From NCBI GenBank assembly GCA_900708905.1, contig CAADRB010000081.1, positions 143,028-207,027 on the forward strand: DNA of 64,000 nt, read 5' to 3'. Below are positions 13,631 through 25,000 of this stretch, piece after piece (the first letter of the stretch is position 1; each line of letters begins with the position of its first letter). Origin of the DNA: Hymenolepis diminuta. Taxonomy: Eukaryota > Platyhelminthes > Cestoda > Cyclophyllidea > Hymenolepididae. Under the pieces are notes generated by a model that worked only from the letters and a program-made list of their open reading frames with translations, had not been told where the DNA came from and made no database searches. Made by a program: the position numbers and the translations under genes.

Positions 13631-14056
13631 CTACACATCTACTCGGCTCCTCTCGAATTCCTGACAATCAGCTCTTACAGTCAGGTGTTTCAGCCAACTC
13701 CTCTCACTTAACAGTTTCTCCTACCTTACTCTTGCTACCTCTCTGCCGAGCCTCATTAAAGTCCTGTCGTTAATAGTATTGTACGTATCTTCTTACTCTT
13801 ACTAACTTTATTTTTGTGACTCAGTATCTTAGCCATCTCCTCTGGATACATAGCTGCTCTTCTTCTGTTCTCCTGCATTAGATCAAAGTATTCCGCTACT
13901 GTCTCTTCTCACTTCACATCATATGGTGGTGGAGATCACACAGATAGGTTAGATTGCTACTTACCATCTTATACTGATCTTTGACGTAGTTTGATCCTTT
14001 CTCAATATAGCTCTTCACATTCACATTTATTATAATAAAAAATTCATCAGTATTTC
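13631..14056 (-). CDS. Small basic protein, 4-exon C-terminal model, family unknown
   Basis: Exons 14056-13965, 13872-13807, 13763-13725 and 13660-13631 on the minus strand join in phase to give 74 codons plus TAG; introns are 92, 43 and 64 nt with donors GTAAGT, GTTAGT, GTAGGA and acceptors aatgcag, acgacag, ttgtcag. The peptide reads NTDEFFIII..., SYIEKGSNYVKDQYKM, ENRRRAAMYPEEMAKILSHK, DFNEARQRGSKSK, EFERSRVDV: Lys/Arg/Glu-rich, probably helical. The first exon starts with two bases of a split codon, so more exons should lie upstream; none was found. The internal 43-nt intron matches the size class seen in the two recognised genes. Family unknown. Confidence 0.4.
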
Positions 14057-15584
14057 CTATAATTAATAGTAACATCATTTTTCTGTTAAATTTAACTCAC
14101 AAATTATCTGGGAGTTGTAACTGATTTGTACTATAAAATTAATGTTCACTTCAGCTGAACTAGTCAAAACCGGAGCTGAGGTACAACCCTAATTCTGATT
14201 ATATTTCCCACTTAACTCATCTGTTAAATTTACACATTCTGAGTGGATGGGGCATGAGGTTTAATTAGAATCCTTCATAAATTATTTTGAAAGATTGTTG
14301 TGCGCAACAGAAAGTAATTTAAACAAGTTATTTAATTAAACGTCCGTTGCACTTTATTCAACCTAAATTTAGCCTACTTTTTCAAATGTCACTTATTCCC
14401 TAAGCGTAAACATTACAAAGGGTAAGCTTAAATTAATATTTTATATCAAAGTACACATCATTTTTCAAGCAAAAAAACTTTTCTCCCTCTCCGAAGTAGC
14501 TACCTCTCCTCACTCTTGCACTCTTTAATGGTTCTTTTAAAACCTCTTCATCTCTTATTCATTTTACGCTTATACTATATCTCATCCTGTGTGCAGACGA
14601 TTCACAGTAGATTTTATTTAAACCACTCTTGCTACAATACCTTTAATTTCATCATTAAAAACGGCCAATATCTTGATCCCTGAATGTCTTCGTAGTACCC
14701 GTTTACGATGACTCCTAGTTGGCTACTCACTCTACAATCCGGTAAACAGGAGGATCGATATTTTTACCAGGAGATATTTAGCCCGATTTGGCAGAGTGAC
14801 TTATTTTTTGTCTATTGAGCTCTCATTAACTTTAATGGATCGCGGAAGTATAGGAGAAATTTAAAGCTACCTTTTATGCTAAATACCAGGAAAAACAATC
14901 ATACACGCATCTTTTGAATGTTCTGGATTTAGACTGGTGCTTTGATTCCTTATGTAAAATCGTGAAACCTATCGCTTTCAGGTAACTTTTTGAACACCAA
15001 GACCTTTTTACTTAGCTGTAAGTAATACTAATCGAAAGTCGGGACTTTAAATTATGCCAAAATTTAACTAAATGAGTTTAACTAACGAGTTTCGGAGTCT
15101 ATGTGCAATCTCCTCTCCTTTTAAGTCATTTTGCTACATTTTTTCGAACCTTTCCTCTTTAAAGAAAGTCTCCTACGTGTTTTCCTTTTCACGAAGTGCA
15201 AGCGAAATTTTAACTTTTACCTAATAAAAAAGACATAAACTCAGTGAGCTCGATTATTATACCCTTCCAAAAACTCCATATTAAAGGAAATCACTGGAGT
15301 AAATAAGTATTATTATTGGTCGATAAACCTTTCTCTTATTGTCAGATTCAAATTCTAGTTTCCTCTAAAAACAACCAAAGAGTACATTTTACTCTCCTTA
15401 ATATGTTTAACAAATCTGCGCGACTTTTCAGGGTTATTTCCGCAAATATGTGAAAAAATTCAAATGGAGTTGAGTTCGTCAATTAAAGTGACATGTGCTA
15501 CGAGGTGATCTCGATTTATCTGAATTTAAGCCGACTTTTAAAGCTTTAAATTTTAATCGCTATTTTTGCTACATCAGAGAAGAT

Positions 15585-16563
15585 ATGATCGAAGCAGCGC
15601 CTTTAGAAGAGTGTAAAATGACTGTTTTTTCGCCTGTTACACTGTCAGATTCGTCAAGCTCAGTTGTTCGAGAGAACGCAAAATATTTTGTATACGGCTT
15701 CTACTCCAAGTTTAACTACGACCCTTTGCACGTTGTTGAATACTATGCACCAGATGCAGTAAGTATCTATGAAAATCAACAATATAATGGGCAGGATGAA
15801 ATTCGTCAACTTTTAACAAATATTAAAGACCAATCCCCGGAAGTGGAAATCCGTGAATTAAATGCAATTCGTTCGGTCGAAAGTACCACACAAATCCATT
15901 TAATCGGAGAGTTCAAGTGTGGAGATAAAAGGACATTTAGGAGATTCACACAAAGTCTCGTATTGATTGGCGATCAAGCCGATAATTTTCGTATTGCCTC
16001 AGATATTACCAGTTTTGCTTTTCAAATTCGGGGAATTGCTAAAAAACGCTCAAGGAATACACTAGGTAGGATGGTGAATTTTAGCTTATTAAATGTAATT
16101 ATTAGGTGGATTTAAAGTTATGGATACCTCTTCTGGGAGCCAAGAAAGTGACCAAGTTAGAAGGCAAGGAAAATTTCCCAAGAGTGCCAGAACCGGAAGG
16201 AAGAGATACTTTAAACGCAAAAATGGTAAAAAGGCGGCACCCAAGGTTGAAGTGAAAATTGAGTGTCATGAAAGTACAAAACCTGATGTAGTAAAGAATC
16301 AACAAAAAGTGAAGGTAGAAAGTTCCAACACTCTACCTAAATCTGAAGGCACGTTACCGAATTCCGTTGTAAATACTGGAACCACCTCCTCGTCTGTTGT
16401 TTCAGTTAAAAAAGAAGAAAATGGTAAGACAGTTAATTCAGACGGAAACACAAGGGGAACTTTCAAGCAAAGGAAAAGGTGGCAGAACGGTAAAGGCAAG
16501 GCTATGAAGAAATCTAAGGTTACCCTTCCACTAGTGTACTCATCTCCGTCAACATCGTATTAA
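15585..16563 (+). CDS. G3BP/Rasputin-like NTF2-domain protein with basic tail and no RRM
   Basis: Two exons, 15585-16065 and 16106-16563, joined across a 40-nt GT-AG intron (16066-16105), give 312 aa. Residues ~27-148 are an NTF2-like domain: VVRENAKYFVYGFYSKF at the start, YYAPDAVS, NGQDEI, and the C-terminal RRFTQSLVL...NFRIASDI signature typical of G3BP/Rasputin stress-granule proteins, which use this domain to dimerise and bind FxFG-type partners. The remainder is Lys/Arg/Ser-rich (RTGRKRYFKRKNGKK; QRKRWQNGKGKAMKKSK) and ends at TAA. There is no RRM and no RGG repeat, unlike standard G3BPs. Start: the frame is open back to an ATG at 15495, but a good acceptor (tttttgctacatcag, ending 15577) lies 7 nt before the ATG at 15585, which begins a more natural N-terminus. 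No AATAAA was found nearby. Could be a divergent paralogue or a retro-derived copy. Confidence 0.85.
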
Positions 16564-19119
16564 TTTTATAAACTTTTTTTGTAGAACTGCTGTTTTATTA
16601 TTAGTAAGCTGGCAAAAATTTTTATACATTTTTATAATTGAATTGAGAATTTTCAATAGTGGGCCACTCATCTTTGTTTTGGTTTATCCGATATGTCTCC
16701 AAAACACTTCGGGTTCTAAGGAGCACTGTTTGTAGAAATTCATTTTATCTTTCAAATAGTCTCGATTGGGATTAGATCCTGCGATTCTCGGATATCACGA
16801 CAATTTGCATTCATGAAGGTTGAGATTGTCAAGTTATTGATAATTTATCGATTTTACGTACTAGCCTTCTGATTACTGTCCATTTTATCACATTTTTAGT
16901 GAAGGGTCTAAATTAACGCAGCATTATTATGCTTTAAACTGTCCAAGGAGTTCCCTAAAAGAGACCATCTTATGCAGACTGTCTTATTATATATCAAAAA
17001 AGTGAACATTCTCGACTTTTCTATTAAATGCAAATGTTACGAGACGGATGGGAGGCGACTCATTTCGACATCAGGAAGCAGGGTATCTGTACTTAAATCA
17101 CGTATTCGTAGATAAGCTATTTAGCTCGTTTCAAGCTAGAAAAATTATTTAGTGAAAACATTAGTTAAAGTTAAACAGTTAGGTCAAATTATTTGCATCG
17201 CAAGTGGTATCCAGAGGTAGAAGTATAATACCGGGTACAACTATTTCCTTCGCCGATGTTTAGTTACTTTTTTAACCATTTTTTAATCATGTTTCGTTTG
17301 TTTTTTATATAGTGAATATAATTTGAAAGGGTATTCGCGTCTTATATGCAACTTGCTATTAATACTTTCTCACTTTAGGGATGACCATTCACAGTTCCCC
17401 CAAATATTGAAGTAGATCTAGGAAAATACATGTTTGGCACAGAAAATGCATTCAGAACTCTTCTACCTGACCTAAAGAACATTTTGCAGAAATTAAACTT
17501 ATTTATCAGTAATATTAGATATCGACTACCATGTAAAAGTGGTCCCGCCTATTAGATCACTCAATGAACCTACAGACACTACTATTTGTTAGTAGGTAGT
17601 TATGTTTGGATATTTAGTGTCGTATATACCGAGCTTGTAATAATGGAATTGGTAATGTAACCGATTCTAGTCATTTAGCCAATTTTTCATAGAATCAAAA
17701 CAATGGTATACTTGTGACGGGGCGGCAAGTAGCTTTCAGAAATCCATCAAAGAGAGGGGAGATTCAACGATTTTTATCCTATATATACATATATATAGTT
17801 CTGTCACGCGCTGGGATGTTTTGAGACCATTCCACCAGGCCTTTGGTGAGTTTTGTGTGAAAATTGCACTATATGTCCACTTTCATCAGCCGAAGGCAGC
17901 TTTCATTCGTATTTAATAATATCATATTTCACAAATCCATTTAAATTCCTTTGACGATACAAGGAAGTCTAACTTAAAAAGTTCATGTTGAAAATTAGAA
18001 ACTTGTAAAGAAGAAATCAGCCGTGCAACCACTATTCTTATTGATGCTGCAGTGCCGAATATATGCTTCCATATTAGCATTCAAAATTTTGTAATGCTCA
18101 GAGGAAAAGAAGAAAAATATTTCCATCAATATGACTTTCAGAACTGAATCAGAGCTGCAAAAAGTTAAAATGCGGAAAAGTTGGCCAGAAACTACTACGG
18201 AGTTATCCCTTCAATGTGCTAGAACCTGAGAGCTATACATCCTGTTGATAAATTCGCTTGCGGTATCCGACCTTTAAATAAATGAACTTGTTGTACACGC
18301 AATTACTACGCTAAAAAGATTGATTTGTGGTGTTCTGTATTAAAGGAAATCATTTCTAAAAATGAGAATATCAGAATTCTGGAAGATTATCATGGCATCT
18401 TCAATTAGTATATTATAGATCGTAGGCTATTGTTTCTTTTGTTCAATCAATTTTCTCGATAAAATCGATAAATGAATGGACTTATTATAAACCAATAAAT
18501 TTTGGCTAATATAGAGGAATAATATAAGAGTAATCTGATAATATAATCTAATTATATCATCGTAAAATGTAGAACACGGTGAGTTATATTTAACAGTTCC
18601 ACGTTATGCTCCAACTTAATTCATGAAAATCGATTAAGTAGCTGTGACCTAGGGTTGAAAAAATTACTGAAATGAGCTCGTTGGAATGCCACTTCTAGTT
18701 CTTAAGCCACACAATTCAAGTTAGTAGTTTTAAATAGGATCAAGTTGCACAGAGGTGCGATTTTGATATTTTGCATTCAAATGAACATTTCGTCGCGTGT
18801 TTATGATTGTAGACAAGATAAGTTAAGTTAAAATAGCATTTCAGATTTTAACTGAAAAGTGTCTAACAAGGTGCTATAATTAGAAGCTCTCATTCAGCAA
18901 AATATTGCCCAGGATCAGGATTACTCATTAATTAAGCTCTCTATGGCTGTTCATGCAACTCTGATTTAAATTTGGGGCACAGTAGATGTAGTTCAAGCCA
19001 ATTTAATTAACTTAAAATCGTTTTTTGCAAAATAAAGATTATGAATTCAATAAATTTATTTAAATATTTCTAAAAAATTGGAAAAATAACTCATATTAAA
19101 TGCGTTTCTACATGAAAGA
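16564..19119. other. No supported gene
   Basis: 3' flank of the G3BP-like gene and AT-rich intergenic DNA; only a TA-rich palindromic patch at 17780-17798 stands out. Confidence 0.6.
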
Positions 19120-19560
19120 GTGAAAGCAAATTCCGGTTCTAGTTGATAACGACTGATATTGTATGATACATGGTGTAGGACGCCGTCATTAATAGCAGCG
19201 AAACCGAAACCAGATACAAGCTAACCAACCACATTTTTCCTTTCTTTTGGATATCACCATTCACAAGCCACTCCACGGAGAGAATCAATGAAGGCGACCT
19301 AGGAGGAGCCAATCAGCAAGTCGTCTACCCGCGAAGGTGGGCTGAAAAGCTTCAATACCTAAACGAGTGAGAATACGGCGTGCCGGCCCGGTGGCAAGTG
19401 CTCCCTTCTACTCGATCTCCATCTTTCTACTCGGCGTGTGTGCGACCCAAATCCCTAAACCCCTTTTCCAGATCATTGTAATCTCCTATATCGCAATATA
19501 CAACGCCTCTGCCCGACCTAAATCCTCCAATCTAATCTCGGCTGTCTAATTATATGATGC
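19120..19560. promoter_or_regulatory. GC-rich island with CCAAT box; possible promoter or inserted foreign segment
   Basis: About 400 bp that is conspicuously richer in G+C and CpG than everything around it (for example cgtgccggcccggtgg, acccgcgaaggtggg). A CCAATCAG (NF-Y type) box lies at ~19309. On the minus strand a single frame runs for most of the island with only two TAG stops (segments beginning EIRLEDLGRAEALYIAI, MIWKRGLGIWVAHTPS and KGALATGPARRILTRLGIEA), so a decayed coding insert is an alternative to a promoter. The plus-strand 60-codon ORF (19367-19549) is not convincing. Confidence 0.35.
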
Positions 19561-20739
19561 ACCCATCATTTTTAGTTTAAATGCAGAAATTTTTTCAATA
19601 TAGAAAAAGGCGAATTACACTTCTGCAAATGATTAGATAAGTTAAAATTTTCAAATATTTAGTCGGAAGAGAAAAATGTATTTGTGTTAAATGATAATTT
19701 TTTCCCCCCGCTCCCAATATTTCCTCTATGAATAAAAATGTAATTTCTTTCTTTATTTCCCCACCGATAAAAAACACTTGATAGTTATTCTTATTTGTTT
19801 AAGCTGATACCGATTGAGAGCAAGTTTCATTAATACACCCGTGTTGATTATAACGTGTCTTGTGATCTGCCGTGGGTCATTGGCTCCTGTCTTAAGCTGC
19901 CATTTGCCGAGTTTTCTAGATTGTCGGCTCTGCGAGATCACTGCCAGGACTTCTAGTTGGTTAAGCTATAACAATTTGCAAAAAAAGATGTCACAATTTT
20001 GATTAACTATATGAATTATTACCGTTTATCATAAGAGTTATTGCCATAAATATCATTTTATAATAATATTTAAGATGATCACATGGGTATACGGGGCTTA
20101 AATATGACAATTAACTGTCGTGATTAAACTGTGTGCTCGTTAGTTAAACAGGGATAATCAAACCCAAAGCTCGACAGAGGAAGCGGGACAAAAATGATGA
20201 AGGTTCAGTATTGCATTTATAACCGTCACTTGACTTTCTCTTCGTGACATCTATTTACCAAACGCACAGCTCCAGTTTGACCTCAGTCATCTTTCGTTCA
20301 CCTAAGTTCCATCGTGGATCATATGTAAAGGTTGAGAGTATGCTATCCTGAAGCAGGCTTGCGCAAGGTCAAAATCATTCAAATCAATAAAAGTTGTATC
20401 CGCATTCAAGCAATCGGTCAAATTATGAGAACCAATAGAAAGAACACTATAAATTTTGCTCAGAGCTTACTAATGAGCAGAAAATTTCTGAATTTTTATG
20501 AATCCACAAGTGATATATTCAACTACGACGATAAGAGGTATCCAATTTAAAGTCGTTAATCAACCTCTCATCCACCCAAAATTTTGACTACTGTAATAGC
20601 TTAATGTCATTGTTAAATTTATTTATTCCTTTGGGTAAACAAAAGAACGTGAAAAAGCCTCTTTCTAAGAAAATGTTTCTGATTGAAATAATCACTAAAG
20701 AAACTTCCTCTTCATGTCAACATTTTTAAATTCCTTTAA

Positions 20740-20853
20740 CCCGAGGAGAAAGATAAACAAGTTAGAGAAGACAAAGAGTACACCAGGAAAAAAATTAAAA
20801 ATGTGAAGTTGCTGAATTTAGCCATCACTAACGAGTCATCTATAATCTTTGAG
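20740..20853 (+). pseudogene. Coding-like repeat unit 1 (LLNLA.TNESS motif)
   Basis: The frame after a stop reads PEEKDKQVREDKEYTRKK ... LLNLAITNESSIIFE and meets a donor-like GAG/GTACGA at 20854. The same order of motifs recurs in a second copy at 24.5-24.75 kb (IREQTKYAK ... LLNLAETNESSTI). Flanking sequence from about 20620 to 21200 also aligns to 24480-25000 at low identity. Earlier parts of the unit are interrupted by stops, so at least this copy looks decayed. Function unknown. Confidence 0.35.
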
Positions 20854-21289
20854 GTACGAACCACAAGTTGAAATGAATCAGGCAATTCATAATTTGGTTC
20901 GATCTCAAATTGGAAAATTTCCTGAGAACAGCATTACCAAAAATAATTATAATTTTAAAGACAAGTTTTATCCTTTGTTTGAGAAATTATTGAGCATAGA
21001 TTTGAGACTTTCAAATGAAATACAGAATATTCACAAATTTGGTTTAAATCGGGTCAAAAAATGTCTTAGAAGTTATGTAGTTATAAAAATTTGTAACAAG
21101 TATACTATTTTGAGGTTGAATTGTGTTTGGATAATCGTCAATTATTTAGTTTTAATACCTTTAAGCGGGGTATTTATTAACCTGAACCGATCTGAACCCA
21201 CGGCGATCTCTTTAACCCGTTTTCAGTATAAGGAAGAAAGATTTACTGTGTACACTTTAAATTCAGTTGGGCTTCTAATGAGATAAAAA

Positions 21290-23493
21290 TGTCTAAAATA
21301 CGCCACTGCGGGTAATCTCAGGAAACGTTGAAAAGAAAATGAATATTTAATTATTCAAACATTGCTTATTATCTGAGAAATATTTTATGTATTATCGTAA
21401 TTTCCTTTTACTGAGTCAATGACAAGTTAGCCAAACTGCTATTAACATCTCAAAGACATAAATTTTAAAATTTATTTCTCCGCCTAAAAGAGTGAAAGAT
21501 GACCAACCTCGTTGAAAAAGAGTTGAAATTGAATATTGAATACTGAAAGCAATGCAAATGGAGATACAATCGCCAATGTCAATAGTGATTGTGAAGCACA
21601 GATATCGTCTTGAGGTGTGTGATAAGATGACACTGGGAGATTAATCTCCCCATAACTGCAAATAATATGTATGTTGACAAACCCCACGTTTATTCTTATA
21701 TTGCGAGTTTATAGATGTTCATGGTGGAAGATAACCCCAAATTTGCCTGAAAAGGTGGTTACTAGATTCTTTATATATCAGAAGTTTGTTTTTCTGCTTA
21801 GATGTAAACAGTCATAATATTTACACCTTCAAGAAACGAACTTAAGGGCTTTCAGGCTAGAGTTATCGGTCTGTTACTAAAAATACATATGCTCACTTTG
21901 ATAGTACTCTGCGTTCAGATCGTGCTACCTTGCATTATTCTTTTAGATTCTCCTCTATTACTTAAACAAGTACAAAACGAATCTTATGTCAAATAAGAGA
22001 TCAAAAGAGGGAAGTGGTGCCAAGAGCCAATTTTTAAAACTTATTTAATTTCAAGACCATTTCTTCTTCCATTTTTGGACGATCAGTGAAATGCGGAAAA
22101 AGGAGAAATTCTAAGCCACATTCCACTTCTTAATAACTAATATGCATGGCAACTGACACTCTGACACCTTCAAACTGAGCTTAAGTTGATTTGGACACTC
22201 ACAATTACTGAACCTATAAAAGTTTAGGGAACAAAATGACACCAATAGTGACTTTAGTTTTGATACCGAAACCTCCAAATTTGAAAATTCACTTGCATTT
22301 CATGCGTGAATATTAAGTGCTACACCTCCTTTCTAAAAATAACTTCGTCGCAATTCCATTATTAATTGAAATATTTAAAATAAAATGACTTAATTCAAAG
22401 CAGTGTCAGTAAAATCGGTATTGTATTAAATTAAAAATTATCCGTAGAAAATTTTGACTAAAAGCGTCATCTGAGATTATTATCAATAATGAAAAATTGG
22501 CAGTGATTCTAAGTTTATTTGATAAAAAGTTTTTTTTTATTTCCATGGCATTGCAATTTTAAATCAACTTTCTAGGTCATTAATTAAAAAACGCGGTTTC
22601 TTTTGTTCCGATTATTTATCTTATTTAAATAATTCTCTTAACTACGCATTGAACACACTTTCCTAGCATGATGGTTCACTTACGCGATCCGTGGATATTA
22701 AAAATGATCTCACATGATAGCAGACAAGGTTAGTGGTACTTCACAAGACCGTCACATCGGTATTTCTACTTTAGGCACCGAACGCACTTTATCAGAGTAA
22801 ATGATCTCTGAATAGTTTGAGAATACCGGTTTTTAAGTTAAAAAATACCCTGAAAAAATCACTAGGAAATAAAAAATTTTGATATTTTGCACGTGTTTAC
22901 CAAAACTTACTCTTCTCGCATTGAGAGATAAATATTATTTCAATTATGATGTGAAACGGCATTCATAAATTGTAATTAGCAAACCGATACTTCGGGAACT
23001 TGCAAATACCGTAAGGAGACCATAAATCGGATGATGACGGGATAAATGAATTAAATTTTGAAATCAATTGGAAGAAGAGAAAATGGAATGAGATTGTACG
23101 AATAGATGTTAAAAAGGGAGGCATGGTTCCTTTTACAAAGGGTTCTTGTTTTATATATTAGCGCACCAAATATGCAAGTTAAAATTCTATTAAATAACTC
23201 GGTTATGTAGCGGAAGCTACACCAATAAGTCTTCCTGCTACACCTAAGTAATCCTCCTAAGCAGTCCGAATAGCCTCTAGCAGAGTCCTCCATTATCAGT
23301 TTACTCCCAAATTAGCTAAGCTATGCTCAAAGTGGTAAGAACCCGGAAGATGTTAAGTTGAGAGGGTCTATTGCTCACTTCTATATGTGAGTCATTGGCG
23401 AAAGCTTACTCATTAAATACAAAACCATGCTAGGCTCCAGGGATCTTGATTGCTGATTGGTTGAGGAGGTCTCTGCAGACCTGTCCCCGCTTT
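21290..23493. other. No supported gene
   Basis: AT-rich DNA up to the assembly gap; no open frame with usable splice signals was found. Confidence 0.55.
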
Positions 23494-24064
23494 NNNNNNN
23501 NNNNNNNNNNNNNNNNNNNNNNNNNNNNNNNNNNNNNNNNNNNNNNNNNNNNNNNNNNNNNNNNNNNNNNNNNNNNNNNNNNNNNNNNNNNNNNNNNNNN
23601 NNNNNNNNNNNNNNNNNNNNNNNNNNNNNNNNNNNNNNNNNNNNNNNNNNNNNNNNNNNNNNNNNNNNNNNNNNNNNNNNNNNNNNNNNNNNNNNNNNNN
23701 NNNNNNNNNNNNNNNNNNNNNNNNNNNNNNNNNNNNNNNNNNNNNNNNNNNNNNNNNNNNNNNNNNNNNNNNNNNNNNNNNNNNNNNNNNNNNNNNNNNN
23801 NNNNNNNNNNNNNNNNNNNNNNNNNNNNNNNNNNNNNNNNNNNNNNNNNNNNNNNNNNNNNNNNNNNNNNNNNNNNNNNNNNNNNNNNNNNNNNNNNNNN
23901 NNNNNNNNNNNNNNNNNNNNNNNNNNNNNNNNNNNNNNNNNNNNNNNNNNNNNNNNNNNNNNNNNNNNNNNNNNNNNNNNNNNNNNNNNNNNNNNNNNNN
24001 NNNNNNNNNNNNNNNNNNNNNNNNNNNNNNNNNNNNNNNNNNNNNNNNNNNNNNNNNNNNNNNN
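23494..24064. other. Assembly gap (571 Ns)
   Basis: Run of N bases. ORFs crossing it are artefacts. The flanks (23440-23493 and 24065-24310) are richer in G+C than average and could belong to a gene or repeat that failed to assemble. Confidence 1.
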
Positions 24065-24132
24065 ACCTTTACCCTCTTTGGAGATCATTTTATGGGTAGG
24101 ACGCTCAGCACACACTTTGCGGGAAGGTTACA

Positions 24133-24321
24133 GTGGCAAAATGTTCATCCTTGTTCACCTTAAAACATTCCAACCGTCCTATTCGAAAGTCGGAATGGCA
24201 CAATGTCGAAGATGTTGACATAAATGAAAAGTCTTTCCTGATGCCGGTGTACCGCCAATTTACAAGACACGGCGGGAAAGGAATTTCTTTGTTTTTCCAA
24301 CCCAAAGTTTATTTAATGTAA
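24133..24321 (+). other. Coding-like open frame beside the assembly gap
   Basis: 62 codons, MAKCSSLFTLKHSNRPIRKS ... NVEDVDINEKSFLMPVYRQ, to TAA. It could be the end of an exon chain hidden in the gap. The opposite strand is also open (24305-24105), so strand and reality are uncertain. Confidence 0.2.
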
Positions 24322-24495
24322 AAATTGATCGATATTTCTGCCCGCCCTCGTAATGTATTTGATTTTGAGCATTAAATAATTTTTTCTCAAAATTCTCATT
24401 TATGTAAAAGTTCTAGTAATTTTATTCATTGTTAATAATTAATGTTAAAAGAAGATTAAACTTATAAATCCATTTATGTGGCTTTAGATAAACAA

Positions 24496-24744
24496 ATGGA
24501 GGCAAATAATTCCCTGCTTCAGAAGAATAATCCTGGTAATGTTGAAATAGATTTTAAATTGGTCATTGATTGGAAACTAAAAGAGTATCAATGAGGAACT
24601 TATCTCAAGATGCCCCCCTTTCCGATTAGAAGGGAAGATATCAGAGAGCAGACAAAGTATGCAAAAAATGGCTATAGAAGCGACCTGTTAAATTTAGCTG
24701 AAACTAATGAATCATCCACCATTTCTGTCACGGATGTAGAATGA
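24496..24744 (+). pseudogene. Coding-like repeat unit 2 (LLNLA.TNESS motif) with one in-frame stop
   Basis: From an ATG at 24496 the frame reads MEANNSLLQKNNPGNVEIDF ... WKLKEYQ, a TGA (24592-24594), then GTYLKMPPFPIRREDIREQT ... LLNLAETNESSTISVTDVE and a final TGA. The frame holds across the single nonsense codon, the pattern of a recently inactivated exon or of an assembly base error. Diverged copy of 20740-20853. An acceptor-like ggctttag precedes it. Not recognised. Confidence 0.38.
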
Positions 24745-25000
24745 AGATGCAAGTCTATTGTTTCAATTAAATAAGAAAATTGTAATCTGATTTCGTCTCA
24801 AATCAGGAAATTTCGTGGAAATGACAACGAAAGAATCAAGCAGTACTTCTGCTATGGGTTGATTTAGTAAACTCACTCTATTTCGAATATCAAATTTTAG
24901 GGTTTAATAATGATCATTTCATCGGTATTTGTATTACTGTAAGAGATTTAAGTGGGTTAATTGGTAACCAGTAACTTGTTCCTTGCTAATTTCTAACCAT

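Noticed and set aside
16102..16499. Two minus-strand ORFs (67 and 66 codons) over the G3BP-like gene
   Set aside because: Antisense shadows of the coding exon.
20849..21286. 145-codon plus-strand ORF
   Set aside because: Overlaps a diverged repeat whose relative at 24.7-25.0 kb is full of stops in this frame; composition is that of AT-rich non-coding DNA.
23381..24218. Three long ORFs spanning the N run
   Set aside because: Their length is produced by untranslatable N codons.
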